Below are positions 23,241-34,117 of a DNA stretch of 64,000 bases, piece after piece; the stretch's first letter is position 1, and every line of letters starts with the position of its first letter. Both the position numbers and the translations under genes were made by a program. The stretch is from Chara braunii (taxonomy: Eukaryota > Streptophyta > Charophyceae > Charales > Characeae). The stretch spans positions 497,544 through 561,543 of the forward strand of contig BFEA01000265.1 in the NCBI GenBank assembly GCA_003427395.1, read 5' to 3'. A model generated the notes under the pieces. The model saw nothing but the letters and a program-made list of their open reading frames with translations. It was not told where the DNA came from and searched no databases.

Positions 23241-23622
23241 CTAGGCTACCAGAGTGGCCCAGGTCTACTTACCCGCCCGGGCGAAAAAGAAATAAAAACA
23301 TAGAAAAAAAAAAATTATTTTTTTTATTTAATTTTTTATTTTAAATTTGGTAAAGAATTTCGATGNNNNNNNNNNNNNNNNNNNNNNNNNNNNNNNNNNN
23401 NNNNNNNNNNNNNNNNNNNNNNNNNNNNNNNNNNNNNNNNNNNNNNNNNNNNNNNNNNNNNNNNNNNNNNNNNNNNNNNNNNNNNNNNNNNNNNNNNNNN
23501 NNNNNNNNNNNNNNNNNNNNNNNNNNNNNNTTTTTTTTTGGCTAAGACCTTCCATAGTCCTTGCACGGTCGGGCCGCCCGGGAAAAAATAGGGTGACCCG
23601 GGCGGCCCGGCTGGTAGCCTAG
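23241..23622. mobile_element. hAT-like miniature element CTAGGCTACC, copy 4 (contains an assembly gap)
   Basis: Terminal CTAGGCTACCAGAG and GGCTGGTAGCCTAG between perfect 8-bp repeats CATAAAAG (23233-23240 and 23623-23630). The middle is replaced by 165 Ns (23366-23530), so the true length is unknown; the other copies are 266-279 bp. It is inserted between the GIY-YIG part and the following domain of the Penelope-like remnant. Confidence 0.85.
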
Positions 23623-23639
23623 CATAAAAGTGAAAAGTG

Positions 23640-24440
23640 GAAACTCAAAGTCGAGTACGATAAAGATTTTCCAAGAGTTGTCAGATGCAGAGAAAGTCGG
23701 GAAATATACGTTTGCACTAACATCGAAAGCCAGAATGGTATGCGTGACAAATGGAAGACAATGAGGATTTTTGAAAATTCGAAGGTGGAAGTAGACCTTA
23801 GGAGAGTGAAGTTTAATTAGTGTAAGAAGAACGTGGAAGAAGAAGATGAGATTCGTTTCTTGTGCCTAAAACGATGGAAGAAACATTGCAATAAATTTAA
23901 AACGTTTTTGGTGTCGGTTTTGAAGTTTTTGAAGAAAAAAGAGAGTCTGTATCAACGGGGTCTGTGTTTTTTGTTTGAATTTTTGGCGTTCGCTAAGGAG
24001 TTCAGTAGGAAGACGATACAAGGGTTGAAACAATTCTTGTTTGATGGGATTAAAAAAGGATACGGGTTCAATTTGTTTGCTAGGCTGGTAGTGCAAATTA
24101 AGTTCGACGACAGGCTGAGCCTGACGGGTGTTCGAAGAGTATGTGACAAGAAAATTGATGATTTGGATTTTTCATCTTTTGTGAGTGACGTCTTGACGAA
24201 AAAGGTCACGGTAATGTGGGTTAAAAACCGATCTTTCGCTTATATCCTTTGCAATCATGGTAAGGTTGCCATCAAGGATGTACAGATATGCACTTGCTTA
24301 GGATATGACTTGCCACGTGTCACTGGGTATGTTCGATGTCGCCCGGGGAAATTACAGAAATTTCAAAGGGAATGTTAAACGTGAAAAACATCCCAAGTTG
24401 GCAGCAGACATACAGAAGTTGATGTAAAACTTTGGGAAGT
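23640..24440 (+). pseudogene. Penelope-like element: region leading to the reverse transcriptase (truncated)
   Basis: A 181-codon open frame (23833-24378), with degraded coding sequence on both sides. Its second half carries VTVMWVKNRSFAYILCNHG, then a Cys pair in ICTCLGYDLPRVTGYVRCRP, followed after a frame change by NVKNIPSWQQ. I read this as the pre-RT region of a GIY-YIG-first Penelope-like protein, because it follows a GIY-YIG domain on the same strand and precedes where an RT would be. The RT core itself is missing, replaced by the hairpin at 24546. The family call is inference from order and general resemblance. No catalytic motif is present to settle it. Confidence 0.4.
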
Positions 24441-24545
24441 CGATGTTAGGCCCGAGTACGCCGGTACCAATCATCAAGGAAGAGGCAGATTCCTGCTTTA
24501 ATAAAAGGAGACACAAAGGAAATAAGACTTTGATGAACTTAGTGT

Positions 24546-24863
24546 ACAAACAACGGGTCGTCTTCCTAACCATCTGCTTTGTTCCGCTTTCATAAAATTA
24601 CAGTTAAAGCGGAACAAAGCAGATGGTTAGGAAGATGACCCGTTGTTTGTGGTGTTGCTATGAATCTTGTAGACCATCCTCATGAAGGAGAAGGAGGGCG
24701 TACACCTCTTGGTTTCTCTCTAGGGAGAAACGGACCCTCAACTTTCTTTTGTACGCCCTGCTCCTCATTCACGAGGATGGTCTACAGGATTCATGGCAAC
24801 ACCACAAACAACGGGTCTATTCCTAACCACCTGCTTTATTCCGCTTCCGTAAAATTACAGTTA
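24546..24863. repeat. Compound hairpin: one arm present three times (A, inverted A, B-loop-B', A)
   Basis: Arm A (24546-24590) and its inverted copy (24606-24650) differ at one of 45 positions around a 15-base loop, CATAAAATTACAGTT. The inverted copy continues into arm B (GGTGTTGCTATGAATC and on), which pairs with 24752-24803, followed by a third A-like copy ending GTAAAATTACAGTT (24804-24863). The right part (24606-24846) is a foldback miniature element; the left arm is a partial second copy. It sits where the Penelope-like coding sequence ends. Confidence 0.8.
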
Positions 24864-25816
24864 CCACGATTCTCAATTGAAACATTAGTAAACTCCTTGT
24901 TTAATAAAAATGAAATTCTGATTTAAACGACCGGTTACAACATTTTATTTGACATGTAAGGAAGGTACTGACAACAGTGAAGCATATGTAAAAGAGTTTC
25001 GGTCCATACAACCAATCAGTTATCTGCCTTTAACAAGTCCAATTCAACCCTTCAATCATTTCATTTTAGTTGAATTCTCGAACTTTCTTTCTGCACACTG
25101 TTACATTTTTATTGAGTGTTTTCTGTACCTATTTTGTTCGTTGTAATCAACGATTTCAAATATTGAACATCATGACAACTGAATAACAACTTTTGTTTTC
25201 TAGCGATTGACCGAATCTTGGATTGTTCCTCAGTGTGATAATTTGGAGGACCAAAATTCATAGGTGTTCCCAGCAAATAGCCTTGTGGTAAGAGACAATT
25301 TTACAATTCTCACTCTAAAAACATTTGAATCAAGTTATTCCTGGTAACTAACATGAGCATAACAAAGTAAATATACATAAATAGCACATAAATCGAGCCA
25401 AAAAAGGATCCTCATTGATTCATCTACGTGGGAGTGTTTTCCAATATCACTGAAGCAATACAAGATGACATGGTGGTGGTTGAAACAAGGTTGAAACCTT
25501 AATTCATTTGTTTGAAAAATCAATTGGATGAAAAAATAAAAATTGAAGATAAATTCAATTTTGGAGTAGAAAATGTAGAAGTGTTTGATTGTTACCGCGG
25601 CAACCTCTTGTGAGCCTAAAAAGCAACCGCACACGCATACTATTAAACTACCAAGAAGAGGTAAAAATACAATTAATCAATAAATATTTTAAATCTTTCT
25701 ATTTATTGAAGATCTTAATAGTTGATTTTATAAAAACTCTTGAAAATCGATCATCAAACATATAGATGATGCTTCACCATGTGTTCTATGATTAAGTCTG
25801 CTTAGTTTGAAATCAA
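24864..25816. other. Unassigned AT-rich DNA
   Basis: Open frames up to 99 codons (25335-25634, minus) with no recognisable features. Confidence 0.5.
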
Positions 25817-25895
25817 GCTCACTATGTGATAATGGTAAACACGATAGACTTACAATTTGATCCTATAGGTTATCGGTTCAAATTCGATAATGAGC
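25817..25895 (+). tRNA. tRNA-like fold, anticodon-like TAC (Val), probably a pseudogene or SINE head
   Basis: GCTCACT can pair with AATGAGC as an acceptor stem (6 of 7). GTG/CAC forms a short D stem around ATAATGGTAAA. ATAGA-CTTACAA-TTTGA gives a weak anticodon arm with TAC in the loop. ATCGG-TTCAAAT-TCGAT gives a good T arm. The stretch between anticodon and T arms is too long, and no CCA-independent evidence of expression exists, so function is doubtful. Confidence 0.35.
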
Positions 25896-25899
25896 ATAC

Positions 25900-27972
25900 T
25901 CGCTTGGTGGAAAGGGTAAAGACGACAGACTAAAACACTTCGTCTGTTCGAGCGGACTCAGGATCATGACAAATATAACTAAATGGTCAATGTGTCAGAT
26001 TGTAAGTTAAAAAAAACAGATTGAACTCTCATTGAAGTCTGGCGAACCTTAATCTAGCCAAAGTTAACGTTAAGACAATTATTCACCAAATGAAGTCAAT
26101 GAGTCTAAGTTAATTAATTCAAACAACCGCGAACTACGAATTGAACTATTTTTAGTTTATTTATCGAATGTTTCCTCAATATTAGGTGGTCTCAATTTCA
26201 TCACGACTATTTTTAACATGTGTGGCCCAAAAATGATCCTGCATAAATTACCTCTGTTTGTTTGGTCTATGCTAATGATAGGTTTTCTACTTTTATTGTT
26301 ACTTTCAGTATTAACATGTGCTATTACTGTGTTATTCACCTATATAAAATTTAATGCCATTTTTTTTATCCTCCAACAAAAGGAGATCCTGTTTTATGTC
26401 AATATCTGTTTGTTTTTTTTTTTCCATCGGGATAGCCTCCTTAGAACGTCATCTCTAAAGAAAAACATTGTCGTTCGCTGAAACAACTACACGCTTATTC
26501 GTACTTGGTTTTAAATGCTTGCATGGAACCGATAAAAATTGCATAAGCAATGTTCGATTAAAGACGAAAACATAAAAATAGTATTTTGTAATACTTGAGG
26601 TTCACTTCTGTTATTAGATCTTTATTTGTTTGCTACAATATTTTTAGTTATTTATGTGAAAGTTATTATTGTTTTATATTTATTTATGGTTATGATGCTA
26701 AATATAGATACAGTAAAAATTCACAAAGATGTATTACATTATTTGTCTGTAGGTGGTATTATTAAAACCCATTTTTGGTTGAAATTGTTTCTGGCTCTAA
26801 CTTTATACCTTCAATAATATCTGTACGGATTACGAAATAAAATCGCTATTATTTGATTTAAAAATAACACTTATTTTCTTTATGTATGAAGCACATTTTT
26901 CATATACAAACGCATTTTCAACATTCTGAAAACTTATCACTCAAGAAGTGCAACAATTCGAACACCTCCGCTGAATTGTTCGACATGAAGTGTTGAGGTA
27001 ACGCGTACTATTTTTTTATTGGTTATTTTTTATCGACTTTACGAATCATTTGCTTGCAGGTTAAATCCCCTTATAGCGAGATTGTTCAAGGTGGTTGAAT
27101 GAGTGGTGGTCCTCACGACAAAATTATAAAGTTTGTCGAAATATGTAGGGACAACATCGAAAGAGCAACTACTGCTCCAAGTGCGGTTCATTAAATAATC
27201 ATCTTCCTATCCAACGATGTATAGCTTAGCTAACCTACCAAATTCTTTGATGTTGATCGAGGCGCGTTATTCAAAATTTCTGAGTTTCAAAATTTGATAT
27301 TATATTATGAAAGCTTTAAATGCAAGATATATACCGTGAAGTGGTCACATGCCAGTTGCAGGCAATAACATGGAATAGTCTTCAATGCATTTTGCTCTTT
27401 TTTTAATAGGGGAAGATGATAACAAGATACTAACGAGTAGTTTATGTACGCTTTTATTTTTGGGTGGTTGCTCTACCTCTTGTAATGAAGATCACACGTC
27501 CTAAATTACAAAACAACGAAAAAGCAAAAGTGACAAAGAAGGAAGGGAACAACTGTTGTTTCACTGTCGGTACTACCACTTATTTGTTCATTTACTAAGT
27601 TCATAACCAATTCACAAATAATTCCAACAAAATATTGTCAAGAATTGGGTACTAAATGACCTTCATTCACGGTGACAAAATGTTATAGTCGCACGATTTC
27701 TCGAAGTAAGGCTTAGCCTTTGGCCTTTCTTTTCAAAGAGGCTCATAACTTGACGAGCTATAGATTCACACAGACCGATTTTTCTCAGGTTTTCTAAGAG
27801 CTCCTTCAGACACTCCCGCTTAGTGACCTTCGAATATCGACGAACATACAACACGAAAAGTCAAATTGTATGTGTTCAATGAGCAGGTCACATTAATTTT
27901 GGCATATAAATAGGAACATAATGTTCACTTTATTTTTATGACAACTAGTTGTCAATTACTATGATTTCAATG
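25900..27972. other. Unassigned AT-rich DNA
   Basis: Short open frames only, such as 26218-26481 and 26626-26817, hydrophobic and AT-driven. No conserved domain or RNA recognised. Confidence 0.5.
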
Positions 27973-28046
27973 CAAGGTGACAGGTTTTGAGCCTATGACC
28001 CTCTGTACCCAGAACAGATGCACTACCAGACCGAGGCAAGCCCTCA
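27973..28046 (-). tRNA. trnP: Mitochondrial-type tRNA-Pro(UGG)-like sequence, diverged
   Basis: On the minus strand, GGTCTGGTAGTGCATCTGTT and CTGGGTACAGAGGGTCATAG, then GCTCAAAACCTGTCACCTTG, follow the plant mitochondrial trnP(UGG) almost base for base. The anticodon arm TCTGT-TCTGGGT-ACAGA is perfect and gives UGG. The T stem ATAGG/CCTGT pairs fully. The T loop CTCAAAA lacks the usual TTC, and the D and acceptor stems are broken. It is best seen as a nuclear copy of mitochondrial DNA or a repeat derived from it. Confidence 0.55.
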
Positions 28047-28175
28047 GTCGGCAAAATATAAATTTTACGTCATCAAATTTACAACTTCTGCGAGTTCCTT
28101 CGCGTGTCTCCGACCACTCCGACCAGATCTTTCGCTGAGGTAACAGTCAACACTCCCACACCTCCATTTACAATT

Positions 28176-28240
28176 TTACATTTCATTTCACTTTGTCATT
28201 CATTCCATACATTTCATTTCACTTTGTCATTCATTCCATG
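28176..28240 (+). repeat. 33-base tandem duplication
   Basis: CATTTCATTTCACTTTGTCA followed by TTCATTCCAT occurs twice in direct succession. Confidence 0.8.
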
Positions 28241-28875
28241 AGGCATGGTCCTCTGTAACAACACGGAGGCAGGACAATCGACCGATTGATAATAATTGCT
28301 AGGTTTATAGAACCTTGCACAATGTAGTGCGATATGTGAAAGCTAAGGTCAATGCTCAAGATTCCTTCAGTTAGTGAACTAACTTCCATACTGATGATCG
28401 ATTGTCCACGAAAGCGTAGTAATTCAGGATTCCTTGTATTCTCTAATTGTACAATCTTAATATGTCAGCATAATCCATGGGGACTATTCCACGTTTCGCC
28501 TTGGGTACAAAATCTCTTTTCAAAAATCCCCGTTTTGAAACCAAAAAATTCAAGCGTCACAACGTTGAATATTTGGAATCGTCGAGTACAACGAGTATGA
28601 TCCACAAAGGCTATACGTCCGGCAACCATCCTATCTCTCTGGTTGAACATATAGTCCGATGCCATTAGAATACTAGTGGTTGAATTAACCCGACCTTATT
28701 TCACCGCATCAACCATGATTCCACGCATTGCTTCTTCTGCTGCTACGGAAAGTCAGTGGGCACCATGCTATGTTTGTGTGTTAGTGATTTAGTTGTCAAT
28801 GGACTTGTTGTGGTGAGAGTGGCCAGTCTTGACCACACACGCCTCTGTCAAAACTAGATCCACATGATCTTCCCT

Positions 28876-29120
28876 ACCGTCAAAGAGTGTGTGGTTCTCA
28901 ACTATCGATGCTGCAACCGCTCCTCTTTTAGGAGGGATGTCACCTCCATACCATCAAAGAGTGTGTGGGTCTCAACTATCGATACTGCGACCAGTCCTCT
29001 TTCAGGAGGTCGCCTCCCATGAGTTCTAAGGGGGATGGCCTGTAGGACCTTCCAGTGACTCCAGACCAATTGGCCAAAGAGCTGACCCTCCAAAGAGTAT
29101 CTTACCATCAAAGGTCTCAC
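28876..29120 (-). repeat. Diverged tandem duplication of about 74 bases inside a 72-codon frame
   Basis: ACCRTCAAAGAGTGTGTGG, then TCTCAACTATCGAT, and CCTCTTT(T/C)AGGAGG recur at 28876 and 28950, with the beginning of a third copy at 29102. A minus-strand frame (28902-29120) reads across it. I recognise no product. Confidence 0.55.
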
Positions 29121-31176
29121 GTCGTGGAGTCATCAAGGGCCCGATAGGGCCATCATGGATCAGGAATTTTTGTACTTGCTAATTCTCCAATCTCCATGCT
29201 GTTGTTCCCATCGCTATCGTATGATCACTTTTTTTTGCAACCGCTCTTGGCCTCCAGTTTGGCTGCTCTGAAAATTTCTGCATTTCGTCCCAGTGCTTTG
29301 ACGGTTCGACTGTTCTCCCTGCTGCTGTTTCTCTATTGCTATCCTAGAGGACTGATCTGAGCCAGTAGTATTTCTTGTCTGTCCACAGCCTCTCTTGTAC
29401 TTGGCCTATTTGCTGCCTCATTCCCTTCTTTCTTTTATTGTCAACCGTTGCCTCTCTTACTTTTCCCTATTTGACCATTGCCCCTCTTACTTTCCCTTTT
29501 TGACCGTTGCCTCTCTTACTTTCCCTTTTTGACCGTCCCTTTTTTGGGGATGGACGTGTGTTGCTACATTGTATAGCTTTGGCCACCAGATTAGTTTGTG
29601 CGAGCCTGCTGTGTGCTTCCCTGGCCTGTCCAATGTGTAGACGTACCGTTCTCCAAAGAAGTCTGAGAGCTATTGTTCCCTTTCCAGCACTTCGAGTTGA
29701 TTCTGATAGGGATTTGGTTGCTGATTTATGATTGTTGGAAGTTGAAGCTTTTCAGATCGAGGATGTCTTTTGTATGCAACACAGACCTTAAATTTCACGT
29801 CAATGCCATACATTCATGTTCATGCCTGGACGTCTTTTGGCTGCCCAAATATTCGTATTCATGCTTGGCAGTGCACGATTTTGAGGAGCAGGCTGGAGTT
29901 GTATTCGACTTACCCATAAATGCCGTAGACATCGCCAGGTGCCGTATCATCGTCCTAGGGGCAGACGGCACGGTGCTCCCGTTTCTTCTTTTTCTTTCAA
30001 GCCCAGGTTGTTGCAAAGGTGGGATACTAAATAGATGAGACAGTCACCCACAGTAACTGGGCCATTCGATTGTCCAGATAGCTGATTTTATTATTATTAT
30101 TATTTTTTTTAATACCAGATAGCTGATTTCTGCAAAATCATAAACAGTATACGGGTTGCAATTGTAAGCAAGGAGACGAACATTAATGGCATCGTACGAA
30201 CAGCAGCCTCACTGTAGAGCATTGTGCCATCATCAGATTCTGCAGGTTGCGTGGCTGGGAAAGTTTCGTCCAATACTGCAAATTGTACGGCAGGCGGAGA
30301 TTACCATTTCTGTCCAGTTCCTCGGGCTGTATCAAATCCATTGGATCCAGCATGAGCTCAGTGTAGAAAAAATCACCTCGACTCGGGGGTCTCCATCAGG
30401 GGATCAGAAGGTGGATGATTGTCATTTGGGGCCGGGAAGCAGCCAGAGTTGCACAGATGAGGAATAGGCTTGTCAGATGCCGGATGCGGACGTTGATCAG
30501 CTGCACTTGTGCTCGTAGTGGCTGCTAGCCTGTTACGTAGTCATGAAGATGCTGCGCAAGTAGCTGCACCTTGTCTGGTGCACTCACACGCCAGCAGCAC
30601 TGAAGAAATCATCGTGACATTGTGGGCATCAGACTCGATATGTTCTATACCTGGCTAGTGTATATTGCGAATGCCAATGTCATTCGATACGGTTGCGGGC
30701 ATGTCGTCAGAGTAGATCTCTAGCCTCTGCAGGGGGTGCGGTAATCGCGTCGTTCGAGGACAAACGAGGCCGCTGTCTTGGAGGCGACGTTGACATCTAA
30801 CAGTCGATCCTATGCTGGATGCCTCTGCCAAAGGAGCCTACACGTCAGCTGATCTGACCACGAATGTGCTGATGACAAGGTCAATGACGAAGGGGAGGCA
30901 TGCGAGGGGGAAGGAGGCCGCTAAGAAACGAAGAGGATAAGCAAGAAGGGCAGACGACTGATAGGATGATGATGTCCGAGATGTCGAGAAGGAGGTGGTG
31001 GAGGGCGGGGGGGGGGGGGGGGGGGTGTCGGTGGTGGTGGAGGGGGAGGTGGCCGTGCAATTTCAAGCAGGCAGTTGCCATATTGGTTCCCGGCTGAGCT
31101 GGCATATCCACATTTGCATCTGCCATTTCAGCAGGACTAACAGGAGACGGATGCAGCTGCTGCCTGTGGTCAAGAT
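29121..31176. other. Unassigned DNA with a 32-base triple repeat and a G homopolymer
   Basis: The repeat GTTGCCTCTCTTACTTTCCC is present in three units at 29447-29540. A run of about 22 G lies near 31004-31026. Plus-strand frames at 29673-30038 and 30186-30467 are unbroken for about 100 codons but have no recognisable motif. Confidence 0.5.
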
Positions 31177-31500
31177 TCATGTTCGAGGGTGGGCGGTGTG
31201 GCCTGCTGTGTGTGGCTGTGTGGAGGACCTGTGTGCCGAAATAGCATGCGGCACCATGCAGTGAAACCAGTCCAGAAGCTGTGCGACATAAGTGCGTAGC
31301 CAGGGCTGCCGGGCACCCGCATACACAGTCCAGTCTCTGGCCAGGACACTGGGAGAATGCCCCCCAACAAGCAAACGCCGTGTCAGGGAAGCCACTGCAG
31401 CTTTGAAGTCCGCAGTATTGTTACAGATATGTTCGAACCTCGTAACCTGTGCGATGAAGAGAGACCGGCGGGCTGATGAGCCGAGGCGTCCGAAGAACAG
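31177..31500 (-). pseudogene. Possible C-terminal remnant of a retroelement reverse transcriptase
   Basis: The minus-strand frame reads SLFIAQVTRFEHICNN, DFKAAVASLTRRLLVGGHSP and SVLARDW. The pattern, an RF..IC..  segment followed by DF..AV..L..RLL..G(Y/H)(S/P)P, resembles the region just after the RT thumb in several eukaryotic retroelements. There is no catalytic motif nearby, and the upstream part of the frame is a tandem duplication, so the call is tentative. Confidence 0.3.
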
Positions 31501-31511
31501 GGACCGTCGAC

Positions 31512-31715
31512 ATCCAGGCCTCAGCCTTATCAAACACACCAATGTCATCATCACACAACGAAACGGAGACTGCAGCCGCGTTTTCCTCAGCAGGACATCA
31601 AAAACTATGGACGGTCCAGGCCTCAGCCTTATCAAACACACCAATGCCATCATCACGACGAGACGGAGAAAACTATGCAGCCGCGTTTTCCACAGCGGGA
31701 CATCAAAAACTACGT
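31512..31715 (+). repeat. Tandem duplication, period about 107 bases
   Basis: CCAGGCCTCAGCCTTATCAA, then ACACACCAATG and GCAGCCGCGTTTTCC, then CAGC(A/G)GGACATCAAAAACTA appear twice. The copies differ by small gaps. Confidence 0.85.
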
Positions 31716-32307
31716 ACTTGAAATTCAAATTTGTGGTGCATCAAATTTGCCGTCAATGCTGCGAGGGCGTGACAGCAAGGTGCATGCCCCACATGAGGGA
31801 CATATTGTGGAGGGATCGGTGCAATGGAACCAGCAGTCCAGAAAGGGTGTCCCAAACAGTTGCACACCCTGCTGACAGCGGCTAGCAGAAAAATTCAGTG
31901 GCTCCAGCGGCATGACAGAACGGTGCAACACAAATAAATGGGACTTTCGAGGGGCATGACACAAATTTGATCTTTTTTCTTTAATTTTATAATATTCCGT
32001 ACCTCCAAAATCCTGCCCGTCTCCCAAAGTGATCAGCTTCCTTCTCTATGATCGATGCTGCCCCTTACCATCAGTTTCCTTCTCTATGATCAATGCCGCC
32101 CCTGACCATGGACGGACGGACACCTTAACGTCGACCGGCTTGTGCAAAGGGCTGCCTTTGCAAAGCCTCAGGGAAGGGGAAGATCGCACAAGCCACAGAT
32201 GCAGTAGCGCAGAGTGTCTCTCAGACATCAACTGCATCAAAGCGAGGGTGGTGGTTCACAAGAGGGGAACTGACGAAGCTTGCACCCCAGTTGCTCTGCA
32301 ATATGAG

Positions 32308-32309
<2 letters not shown>

Positions 32310-32352
<43 letters not shown>
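32310..32352 (+). repeat. (AC)n microsatellite
   Basis: About 21 uninterrupted AC units in otherwise mixed-composition DNA. Confidence 0.95.
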
Positions 32353-32355
<3 letters not shown>

Positions 32356-33306
32356 GGGCTGTGAAGGGAAAGCAACGGCAAGTGTGAAGTGTTTTTTGGG
32401 ACTTTCAAACCCAAGCGGTCGTGAATGCATGGCTTCAAGCATCCGTGGCCCTACTAGTAAACCGCCAAGAAATGGTCCAGGCCGCCTTAACTGAAGGCAG
32501 GCCTGAGAAAGTGTCGCCGTGACTAAGTGAGGCGAGCAGGGGTCTTTTAAAGCTGGACTGAGGTGCCAGGCTCTGTAGCTAACTGATAGGCCCAGGCTAC
32601 GATTTAGTTACGGAGGGTGGGACCTGAACTCAGCCCCAACTGGGTCTGGAAGCGGTCTCCACTACAGGACGACCTAGGAGGCTGCTAGGCGAAACACGTT
32701 GCGGGCAGATTGCTGCAAGGCAGCAGCACTAGCCAGGAGAGCGGCAGCAGCTTCTACGGCTGTGAGTGTGCGCCAGCCATTGTTCAAGAAGCGAGGCAGT
32801 GGGAACTAGGTTCTTACCTGGCTGGTGTTGTTGGTGGAAGCCTTCTGTGTGAGCAGGGTCTTCAAGCAACATCGGACACGAGCGACACAAGGACAAAGAG
32901 TGAGGTGGTAGAGAGAAGTCTGTGTGCGCAGAGTCATCAAGCAACATCGGACAAGTGACACTGAGGACACAGAGTGAGGTGGTAGAGAAGAGTGTGTGCA
33001 GAGGTCGAAGAAACCAGAGAAGGCCAGTCACACAACAACAGTATGGCTACTGCATTGTTGTGGCATTGATGATCGGACGCAAAAAGTTGGGCTTTGCTCC
33101 TAATAGGTGTGAATTCAGTTGGGGTATTCTGCTTTCAACTCGGCTTTTCCACCACGGTCGTTCTTCTATTGTGATTTCACATTCAGGAAATTTGCATGGT
33201 TCCTTGCAGCACAGGCTTCTAATATTTTTCGCGCTCACAAACTTTTACAAAAAACTAGGAAAAACAGAAACATAAATAGAGGGCTGATATTTTCAGGAAA
33301 AAATGA
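32353..33306. repeat. Unassigned DNA with a diverged 75-base tandem repeat
   Basis: Units with CATCAAGCAACATCGGACA and AGAGTGAGGTGGTAGAGA recur in 32846-33010. No gene is recognised in the rest. Confidence 0.55.
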
Positions 33307-33515
33307 TTAAACCACCAGCACTTGGCCCAGCTATCGATGTCGAGCCTGGAATGCCCCTGCGCGCCAATTTTTGCCGAAACGTCGGGGTACCGTTTCAATT
33401 TTCTTTTTGGCTGGCACTTCCAGCCATTGCGGTCCGGTACCCCAAAGCCTAAAGCCACGGCGCATTAACGGGGAAGCGCCGCGTCCGATAGCTGCGCCAA
33501 GTATTGGTGGTTTAA
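33307..33515. mobile_element. TTAA-flanked miniature element, ACCACCAG ends, copy 1
   Basis: ACCACCAGCACTTGGCCCAG and the inverse of CTGCGCCAAGTATTGGTGGT face each other. Both sides carry TTAA (33307-33310 and 33512-33515). The element is GC-rich with an internal GGTACCG. TTAA duplications are known for piggyBac- and Kolobok-type transposases. Confidence 0.7.
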
Positions 33516-34086
33516 GCTGAAAAGATCTGCACGACCAAACAAAACTCGAACAACAGAAGACCGAATTTTGTTGCCCCTGCTGCTACTGGTAGGCATGTAT
33601 CTTTTTGGGTTGGTCCCCCAGGCTCAGAAAAATGTGTCAGTTTCCCTTCTTATTTTTCCCCCTTTCATGCCAAGTGGTAGTTCAAGAATACCGTAATCAT
33701 AATAATATAACAATGATAAAGACTGAAGAAAAAGAACAGAAATTTCATTCTCCACAGCCTAACCCAGCGAAGAAAACATAGCGCTAACAAGCACCTGAAG
33801 TAAACACACTAAGAGTGCCCAAGCCTCCACCACATCCATACAAAGGGCCTCGCTCCACTACTCTCGAAATGTCCCGAACGAGGGTGAATCTTCCGCTGTG
33901 CGTGTCGAGAGTAGTGGAGCGAACGCCAAGGACTCTCTCTTTCCACCATAGGAAACATGTTCACCGTGGGACCCTTCATGCCATCCGGTTAAAATAATAA
34001 TAATAATAAATACTACCAAACTTTCATTTATCAGAAAGAATAAAAAACCTTCACTGCAGCGACCATGTCATTGCTTTTCGGAAGAG

Positions 34087-34117
<31 letters not shown>

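Noticed and set aside
31004-31026. Poly-G run as a functional quadruplex
   Set aside because: A pure homopolymer beside G-rich low-complexity sequence; its length is unreliable in assembly and it has no gene context.
31292-31885. 197-codon plus-strand frame
   Set aside because: It is largely created by the 107-base tandem duplication; the opposite strand has an equally long frame.
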